NCBI RefSeq assembly: GCF_037975245.1 | Contig: NC_092562.1 | Location: 16,548,521 to 16,612,520 of the forward strand | From: Apostichopus japonicus | Taxonomy: Eukaryota > Echinodermata > Holothuroidea > Aspidochirotida > Stichopodidae | Length of the DNA: 64,000 nt | Direction: 5' to 3' | Part shown: positions 57,601-64,000 of the stretch, piece by piece | Numbering within the stretch: the stretch's first letter is position 1 | How the letters are laid out: every line of letters begins with the position of its first letter | Program-made: the position numbers and the translations under genes | Notes under the pieces: model-generated | Told to the model about the DNA's origin: nothing | Database searches by the model: none | Seen by the model: the letters and a program-made list of their open reading frames with translations, nothing else

Positions 57601-60577
57601 AGAAACAACATGAACATGCGCCTCAGCCAATGACCATTTACTTTGCTGTTTTAAATTGTTGGTCTCTGTGGCCATTTTTTCTGTTAGATCGAAGAGGTCA
57701 GTGATGAGAACTTCCCCCTTTATATGGTGGCCTAGATGGTCCTGTCATTGACTCAATTTTCCAGAAGCCCTTTTCCCATCAGGGCATAATCTCTTGTAGT
57801 GTATATATATTTTTTTTTGCAATAAGGAGAGAAACAGGGTGAATGGGAATAGTAGTAGTAGGAGTAAAACAAAAACAAGTATCAAATGTATGTATATTCC
57901 AAACAAGTATGGAATATCTCTACCCAAAATACTGAGGCGGGGGGGGGGGGGTGGTGTGCTGTAGGGGGAGTAGGAAAGATCAAGTGTGATGTGACATGGG
58001 CATGTGATGATCAGGTATCTACAAGTTTACTGAGACTGAGGCATGCATTAGAAAATTGGCGACAGTTTTTTTAAACAAATATTGTATAACAATTTCTTTT
58101 GGTGTTAAGACTATTGACATCCTCTGTGCTAAAAAGTAGAAGTGCTATCTGGATATAAACAATAGTTTACACTAGGTTAAATGGATGATAGAGCCTTTAT
58201 ACAAGCAGTGCTACTATCCAGTAAAACAAATGTGCACTCTGGAAGACATAAAGACTTCAAGAAATGGCTTCAATGAAATGTTTACAATGCATTGAAAATT
58301 TGTCAAGGACAAATGTTGTTGAATGCCATCTAAGGATGCTCTGTAGTTCATAAGAAATTTAAATAACATGTTTTGGTTAAGTTTATTTAAATTTCGAAAA
58401 CAATGGATTAATATTAACTTGACATTTAAGCTTGCACAGAGGAGCTGACATCATCTGTAGCCATAAAGGCATTGAAGACTCGCCCCAAACCGTGTGCGGC
58501 CATCTGAAAAAGTTAACTTTCCCTTGCTTGTAAGTGACATTTTGTTTGTGTCGCTACAAAATGCAGACAGTACCTGTAGTAATGAAAAATGATACCTTGT
58601 TATCTTTAGCTGGACCTGAGATGTCCATCGCTGTATTGTTTGTACACTGTGCTGTGGGTATTGACTGCAGCTGTATGTACTGACTGTACACTAGTGTCTA
58701 AATTACCGATGGTAGCAAGCTGTGTGTGTATTTTCTGGGATCGATGGTGGTGTCTAACACTTCTGTTACACCTCATTCGAAACTAGGTCAGATTACCGGC
58801 ATGAGACATTTTTTTCATCATCATACATGTAGCCTTAAAGAAGCATTACAGTTATTTAGCATATTTTTAATGTGAATATCTGATAAACCTGAATATCTAA
58901 TTCATCATTCTAGCACTCATATGTGTGTGTTTTTTTTTTTAAGGTGGGGCAGGGGGGGGGCTGGGGACTATGACATATCGATAATAAAATCCTGCCTAAT
59001 GTTATCCTCTAAGGCTCGTTCACAACCAGATACATTCATACATATATAGCATAGTTTATTGAATTGCCATAAAGAAAAATTTGCTTAACTATTTTGACGA
59101 TTCCATCCTTGAGATGATTTTTCGTTTCTCATAAAATATATTTCTTCCAATCTATATTGGAACAGGGTCAGCGTCGTCCACCTTGGAGCGGTCAAGACAC
59201 CGAGGGCGGAGCAACTTGTGGCTGCGTATGGTCAGTACCAAGAAGCTTTCTTGAAGCCAGACTTTATTAAAGACGAGGAGGTTCAGAAACTATATGCAAA
59301 GCAGATAACAACCATGATGGACTTATTTACTCACGATACTTGCCAAACTACTGAAGAGGTTAGTAGTAGGTATCATGATATCAACTTAATGAACTTGTGA
59401 TAATAATGACTTACAGCATGATTTTTGGTTCTGTAAAACATCGGTTCTGTGGGACGAGTGGATAAAGGCAATGGATATTTGTTCAAAGCAATGAGGCTTA
59501 GCAATCGGGAGGTCCCAGGTTCGATACCCGGCCGGATCATAGTAAGGTGGGTTTTTCATCCAAGAGCAATCTACGGTTTCCCATCTGAAATAACTTTCTA
59601 AATTGAAAAGATTCCAAATTTGAGTTTAAAATGTTGAATTGGAAGCCACATGTAAGTTGTGGTCACTGAAGCATCGTAAAAATAACTGCTGCTTATTATT
59701 GTTAATTCGACCCAAGGCAGGGTAATGCCAGTAATAGATTTTTCGTTGTAGTCTTCATCCTTGCTTGGTCTATGGGGAGAAGTGAGCGTTAGAGTGGGGT
59801 TTACAGATAGAAACGATGGATGGAGGGGGTGTGGGGAGGGGGAGGAGGTTGGTTGTGATGTGCAGTATACTGTGGTTGCCCTGACTGAAACCACTCGGTT
59901 ACTAAAGCAGGTGTGAGAAATTTGTCTTTTACTGCAAAACTCTCCTGTGGCATCAAACTGGTTTCATTCTTTCCTACTAAAAACTTCAATAGGAAAGAAA
60001 AAATTAAAGGTTAGAATGGGATCTGAGCCAGTGATGTGAGGATTACAAGAACTTGTGCTCAATTGATCAGAATAATTTACCAACATTTTGCACCTTTTTT
60101 TGGGTAAGAAGAAATACTGGGTGATAAACCCACAATGCAAGAATAGCCATTGAGAACAATTTATTTATCTACATGGTAGAAACAGCAACATTAATATGTA
60201 ATCCTAGGTATGTTGTATTCATGAAAGTATTGGATGAAAGAAGACAATGATGGAGTGTTGTGATTATCGCAGATTAATTTGTAATTTGCATGGTTGGCTT
60301 TACAATGTTGTTTTTCCACATTCTGAAGGGTGTATTCCTTAATGTCTTTTATTTTAGTAATTTTGTACAATAAAGCATTTGTGACATTTTTTTGTCCTTT
60401 TTTTTTTGTTTCAAGGTGGCACAGTTCCTTTTGAACACAGCAGAGGTGAAGAAGCCTGTCCTGTATTACCAATCCTCAGAGTTTGCTCGCAAAGTTGCAG
60501 AACAGAAGTACGTTGATCCCACTGGTGAGAAGGCGATAAAACTTTATGAAGCTGGGGTGCTGAGCTTAGTAAAGTAG
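51403..60577 (+). CDS. Short-chain dehydrogenase/reductase, 17beta-HSD1/RDH8 type, 5 coding exons
   Basis: An NAD(P)-dependent oxidoreductase of the classical SDR fold, related to 17beta-hydroxysteroid dehydrogenase 1 and retinol dehydrogenase 8. Coding exons are 51403-51679, 52134-52316, 56843-56936, 59166-59358 and 60416-60577; phases match and give 302 residues. The cofactor motif is TGTATGIG at 12-19. R41 in YATMRNM sits where HSD17B1 has its NADPH-favouring Arg. NNAV at 94-97 replaces the usual NNAG. The catalytic set is S148 in SSIGSLL, with Y161 and K165 in YIHPK, 13 residues after the Ser as in HSD17B1. FNVWVSVVHLGAVKTP follows, and a C-terminal VLYYQSSEFARKVAEQKYVD plus PTGEKA segment matches the family. 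An ATAAATAAAATT stretch at 60601 may be the polyadenylation signal. The substrate cannot be told. Confidence 0.92.
52134..52316 (+). CDS. SDR coding exon 2
   Basis: Acceptor CACTGACAG and donor C/GTAAGT. Encodes NNAVVSHMGVFEELKLEEDG to MKKRRSGRILNLSSIGSLL, with the NNAG-type motif (here NNAV), the helix that bears the active-site Asn region, and catalytic S148. Phase 1 in and out. Confidence 0.93.
53180..53650. repeat. Two tandem copies of a ~220-240 bp unit in SDR intron 2
   Basis: Copies start near CCAAATTCCACTTTTAACTG (53178) and CAAATTCCACTTTTAACTGA (53419), and both end in AATAATAAATTAGACTTATA plus TAGCGCCAAATCCCAATG. The end resembles the AT-repeat plus TTATATAGCGC tails that are common in marine invertebrate SINE-like repeats. 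The copies differ by small indels. Confidence 0.88.
53660..56125. other. SDR intron 2, no other gene seen
   Basis: Unique-looking AT-rich intron sequence. An open frame at 55336-55533 is Cys/Ser/Trp-rich without known similarity, so it was not called. Confidence 0.5.
56134..56452. mobile_element. hAT-like MITE with near-perfect 8-bp target duplication
   Basis: The left end TAGGGGTTCCCTAACTGGGG and right end AAGTTATGGAAACCCTG are inverted relatives of the CAGGGGTTCCCAAAC type known from hAT elements. The flanks TATTAAGC (56126-56133) and TATAAAGC (56453-56460) match at 7 of 8. It ends right where the splice-acceptor repeats begin. Confidence 0.8.
56459..56842 (+). repeat. Tandem repeat that copies the intron 2 acceptor and exon 3 start, 105-bp unit
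   Basis: Each unit has AGTTTTTCTGTATTAGAGTC, TACAGCATCAATGATCATGC, TTTCTTTCCCTATCTAG and then the first ~23 bases of exon 3. The acceptor AG falls at 56528, 56633, 56738 and 56842. Only the last copy continues into the full exon. The first two duplicate exon starts are identical to the real one (CGTGCCCTTTTACTGATCTC); the third has one G for C. Confidence 0.93.
56843..56936 (+). CDS. SDR coding exon 3
   Basis: Acceptor CCTATCTAG and donor TG/GTGAGT. Encodes CPFTDLYIHPKLALEGASES then AAAYLRPFNV, with catalytic Y161 and K165 and the family ALEGxSESxAxxLRPFNV helix. Three decoy copies of its acceptor precede it; the fourth is used because only it opens into the family sequence. Confidence 0.9.
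56975..58460. other. SDR intron 3, first part, no gene seen
   Basis: Contains poly-G tracts at 57124-57133 and 57941-57952, and AT-rich unique-looking sequence. Short open frames here have no recognisable similarity. Confidence 0.5.
58466..58806 (+). repeat. Dispersed repeat, copy B (also at 39074)
   Basis: Matches 39074-39414 over its whole length with small indels, starting near ATTGAAGACTCGCCCCAAAC. It lies in the sense direction of the SDR gene. Confidence 0.92.
59166..59358 (+). CDS. SDR coding exon 4
   Basis: Acceptor GGAACAG and donor GAG/GTTAGT. Encodes VSVVHLGAVKTPRAEQLVAA to TTEE: the strand and PGxVxT-type loop (here LGAVKTP) after the active site, then the variable substrate-lid helices. 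It ends in phase 0. Confidence 0.9.
59452..59605 (+). mobile_element. tRNA-derived SINE copy (family B) in SDR intron 4
   Basis: The head resembles a class II (Ser/Leu-type) tRNA: a box A-like GGACGAGTGGATAAAGGC, then a perfect box B, GGTTCGATACC, in AGGTTCGATACCCGGCC. The body GGTGGGTTTTTCATCCAAGA and GTTTCCCATCTGAAAT is shared with the inverted copy at 23985-24190. Confidence 0.7.
60416..60577 (+). CDS. SDR coding exon 5 with stop codon
   Basis: Acceptor TTTCAAG. Encodes VAQFLLNTAEVKKPVLYYQS and onward to EAGVLSLVK, then TAG. The VLYYQSSEFA and VDPTGEKA parts match the C-terminal PxxRYxTxxxx...DPTG pattern of HSD17B1/RDH8 proteins. Confidence 0.9.
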   Translation: MAQFLLNTAEVKKPVLYYQSSEFARKVAEQKYVDPTGEKAIKLYEAGVLSLVK

Positions 60578-60600
60578 ATGATATTCCTCAGCCTGCTGAC

Positions 60601-60610
60601 ATAAATAAAA
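60601..60610 (+). promoter_or_regulatory. Likely polyadenylation signal of the SDR gene
   Basis: ATAAATAAAATT, containing AATAAA at about 60603, lies roughly 25 bases after the stop codon. No transcript evidence is available. Confidence 0.45.
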
Positions 60611-60898
60611 TTAGAAAAAAACCTTCTTTTAAGTCATTAATTGCTCTGTAATCAGAGAGAAACACTAGAGAGGGCACAGGTTTCCAGGAAAAAGACTGGA
60701 ATCATTCAAGTTATGTACATCATCAATTTGGTTAAATTTCATCTTTAAACATTCTACTCATGCTTGAGCCAACAATAATCTGACCTAAATATCATCAGTA
60801 CATGCTTTTGCACACTCCTTCTTCCAATTATGTTAACTTCAGATTCAATTTGAAAGGGGGGAAAAAATGTCATTAAAAATTTCTCTAATAATAAATAT

Positions 60899-60907
60899 GT
60901 ATATATA

Positions 60908-60968
<61 letters not shown>

Positions 60969-61087
60969 GAAAACGTAATGAGAAGGAAAATCCAGAACAG
61001 TGAAAAAAACTTCCAGCCTCCACCGGGATTCGAACCCGGGCCTCCCGCTTTGTACGCGGACACCCTAACCAACTAGGCCATGGACGC
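60899..61087 (-). mobile_element. tRNA-derived SINE with (TA)n tail
   Basis: On the minus strand a 72-base tRNA-like head (61087-61016) is followed by about 55 bases of body and a (TA)n tail at 60960-60899. The head has box A TGGCCTAGTTGG and perfect box B GGTTCGAATCC. Its arms pair: acceptor 6 of 7, anticodon TCCGC/GCGGG, T arm CCGGG/CCCGG. Continuation into a body and simple-repeat tail, plus a related fragment at 15785, indicate a SINE. Confidence 0.75.
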
Positions 61088-63330
61088 TGATTGTTTGTCC
61101 AGAGGTTCGAAACCGGTAAGGAAGGTCGTAATTTCACTGTAGGCGTTTGACACCTGTATCGAACAATACTAGTACTGTTTTTGGTGACATATTTTGCCTT
61201 ACTCTAGAGATCAAACATGATGCTAACCAACTCGAAAATCATTTGTGATTCCTAAAGCCGGATCTCGAAAGAGATACTTTGAACAGACTTTATGTTAATG
61301 AAAAAATCTTTTCTGATCCATTGCATGAAATAAAATTTGTGTTGTAAGTTTGATCGATATTGGGAAAACTATGAAAGCAAGCCAAGACCAAACACTCCAT
61401 TTGAATTTTGTACATTTTCATGGACATTTCCCACCCCTCTCCCCTTTTTGATTTACAAGCTTGAAACATCCAAACGGTTGTAAAGTTTAATCAAGGTAAA
61501 GAGAATAGTGAACAATTGATTGTCCTGTAAGTATTTCACAAAGGTCTTGCTTCTGTGGCACTGGTTTTGTGATTTTTGATGTACACAACCCTTCCTGACC
61601 CTTCTCTTTCTCCATTCCCTACAGAAGAGGTTTTTTATTACATAAAAATTACAAATATTGATTAAAATGTTATCAAAATCATTGAAAATAATAATTATTG
61701 ATTATTATTATTATTATTTACTCGCCTGTTTTGGCTCGTCATATGACAGGAACATGTCAAGTTGTTTCGAGCTATGTTGTGAATATTATCATATTTTGCT
61801 TTCAAAACTTATTTGTCCAAATATTGTGAAGTATGAAGGAAATTGTTTGTAGTATTAATATCCTTTAGACAGTACTAATTCAGATTTGGATGTAAAACCC
61901 ATTTTTGAAAAGTTTAAACAAAAACTTTTTTTTATTTTTGATCATTCACTTATAAAATATTTGTATGAGAATGTATAGACATATTTACCAGTTTAATTTG
62001 AAATATAAACTCAAATAAATGAAAATTTATCAAACATGCGATGTCATATTCATATTTATTTATAATTTATATGAAAGGTTCCATAATAGAGGTTGCTGGA
62101 ACAATTAATCACAATATAAACTTTGTTCTAGGAGCATGTAACTCTCCTATGTAATTAATATGTAAGCAATATCTACCATATTGAATTGAAACTGTCTGAG
62201 TAAATAAAAAATGTGTCAATAGTTAACTGATTATTCAAATTTTCATTTCATTCTCAGTTTACAAAAAAACAAAGTTCATGCATGCTTTCTTTAGCCAGAA
62301 ACATGTAGAGCCAGTTTATTGGACCCTGGGCAGAATTTTGTCAATTGGCTCACTCTTTCACTCTTCATTTCTCCATTCTGTAAACATAGTAAGACAAAGA
62401 AAGAAAAAAAACACTCCAGTGTCTCCTCCATACTTCCTGGGGCTCCCTAAAGACCCTTTGCATGTAGCCCTGTCTGACCCCCTTCTTCCCTCTAGCAAGG
62501 CCTGCCTGTAGAGTAACTTTCAGCTCTTGATAAAATCAAATTAGGGATGTTGACTGTTTGACCTTCTTCGGTTAGAGACTGCCAAGAGTAGTTTGCATAC
62601 TACTCTGATAATGCAAGATAACACTATTACCCAGATTACAAATATACAGGCTGCCACACCCTGGCATATACGGAACAAATATAGTTGTGGCTATGCTAAT
62701 AGTCGGTCATTCCAATAGTTGGTCATGCCACTGGGCCTACCGCCGCAGATCAAGAATGTGACAGCCCTTGATACTCAAAATACCGAATGTTAAGCAACAA
62801 AAGGCATAACCTTACCTACTGAATAATGATGAGGAGGCACTTCCTAATATGGCAAGAAGTAACTATGTATACACTCTATTACAGTGTGTATTGAGGGGGG
62901 GGGGGGGCGTTAATCATTAACTCGATTTCTGATCACATGACTGCAGGTTCTTGGTATACAGAATAGACGGTTCTGAAAGTGTTTTATTCTCACTATGGGA
63001 AAAGGTATCACAAATAAATAGTGTGAGCAGATCGTTATGAAATAAATGTAGGGGCCTATATACTTTTGTTCGGCACGTTGATTCAGAAGTGCAATATATA
63101 TCCCCATACGTTTCAAGTTGAGAAGTCGTTTCTCGTGTTCAGTTCTTATATTGACAACAGTTTATTTACTGATCATGATTCACAGTTCAGTTTAAGATAT
63201 GCCCTATTTCCTTAAGAGTTTAAGAAATATTAGTATAGTATATATCATGCCGCCGCCTAGCTTCCTCGGGCCCTATACTTTCTTTCCCAAACAGAACTTC
63301 AATTTTCAGTATCGTGATCGATGGTACCTA
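61088..63330. other. Intergenic, no gene seen
   Basis: AT-rich sequence downstream of the SDR gene, with a poly-G tract at 62895-62907. No coding or RNA gene could be supported. Confidence 0.5.
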
Positions 63331-63545
63331 CCCAGCAAACACAAAAAAAAATGTTTTTAAAACGTTTCGTCTTTTGTTTTGATAACGTTATTTGTGGTGT
63401 AATAAATATGTCACGAAAACGTTTTCAGGCTATTTTTTCAAAACATTTTTTCGTTAAAACATTAATATAACATTAATATCTCATAAAAACGTTATGCCGA
63501 CGTTTTTATAACACCAAATTTAATGTTATAAAAAACATATTTAAG
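63331..63545. repeat. AACGTT-rich dispersed-type repeat
   Basis: Starts ACCCAGCAAACACAAAAA and contains many AAAACGTTT/AACGTTATG phrases in both orientations (63357, 63384, 63418, 63486, 63503). The CCCAGCAAACAC opening with AACGTT runs is familiar from repeats in several marine invertebrate genomes. Only one copy lies here, so limits are approximate. Confidence 0.45.
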
Positions 63546-64000
63546 AGGCTCTTTTAAGAATGTTCAAGTTCCTCCCATTCACAGGAAACTATCAATTTCC
63601 GCATGTCTTTGCATTTAGCGTTGTAACTCATGTATTCAATTGGCGGATATATGCATATATCCGTCCTTCCATGGAAGGCTACCCCCCCCCCCCCCTCCCC
63701 GTTTTGAAGTTGTCGCACTCCATAGATTGTACGCTACAAACATACTAACAATTTCCTAATGCACGCTTGCCGGCACCCATCACTTTTCGCTAAGGCTTTT
63801 ACAATGGTCATGATCTATACCAATACGCGGCCACCTCTCAACCGTACAAATCCTCAGTGGGATGGATTGGCCGTTCTGCCTAGTTTAAACTTTTCACTCA
63901 TTTTCTCCTGTTATGATTGTTTGTTTTCTTTCTTTGCATTGGTTGAACCTACTATTAATTTCAATCTTTGGTAACTTTTGAAATTAGAGCGAGTCTCCTT
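63546..64000. other. Window end, no gene seen
   Basis: A poly-C tract at 63681-63694, otherwise unremarkable AT-rich sequence. Open frames here are short and unlike known proteins. Confidence 0.5.

Noticed and set aside
61016-61087. Functional tRNA gene
   Set aside because: It has an unusual ACA anticodon and G at loop position 32, runs into a SINE body with a (TA)n tail, and a fragment of it recurs at 15785.

Overview
The window looks like nuclear DNA of an animal, most likely a marine invertebrate deuterostome. An echinoderm such as a sea cucumber would fit, but this is inferred from general character and was not tested. The reasons are genes split by GT-AG introns, three animal gene families, long AT-rich introns, very many short DNA transposons with poly-G/poly-C ends, tRNA-derived SINEs, minisatellites and (TA)n tracts. 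Nothing looks bacterial: there are no operons, ribosome binding sites or CRISPR arrays.

Three protein-coding genes can be rebuilt exon by exon with matching splice phases. (1) A cytosolic sulfotransferase on the + strand, 6765-11704: 6 coding exons, 307 residues. (2) A nucleotide-sugar transporter of the SLC35D family on the - strand, 44117-21953: 11 coding exons over 22 kb, 358 residues. (3) A short-chain dehydrogenase/reductase of the 17beta-HSD1/RDH8 type on the + strand, 51403-60577: 5 coding exons, 302 residues. The sulfotransferase uses PAPS in the cytosol, the transporter carries nucleotide sugars into the ER/Golgi, and the dehydrogenase would act on steroid- or retinoid-like substrates. 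Conjugation and lipid-hormone metabolism is a loose common theme; no real functional cluster is claimed.

Layout. 1-6.6 kb holds a decayed LINE reverse-transcriptase end, a tandem repeat, a nested hAT-like element and a (TA)n tract. 6.7-11.9 kb is the sulfotransferase, with two small hAT-like elements in its introns. 12-21.9 kb is gene-poor, with two more hAT-like elements that keep perfect 8-bp target duplications. 21.9-44.1 kb is the transporter gene. Its 9-kb intron 5 contains a 78-bp minisatellite of about 30 copies and a 5.6-kb DNA transposon with 30-bp terminal inverted repeats and a broken transposase. 45-49.5 kb is a dense repeat nest plus two facing arrays of a short GC-rich motif (foldback-like). 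51.4-60.6 kb is the dehydrogenase gene, where one 3' splice site and exon start have been copied four times in tandem. 60.9-64 kb holds a tRNA-derived SINE and little else.

No clearly new biological system was found. The items most worth a second look are the quadruplicated splice acceptor, the transposon with its HGK/CDG-type transposase relic and AATT flanks, the facing foldback arrays, and two copies of a nested hAT composite that share the same internal junction.
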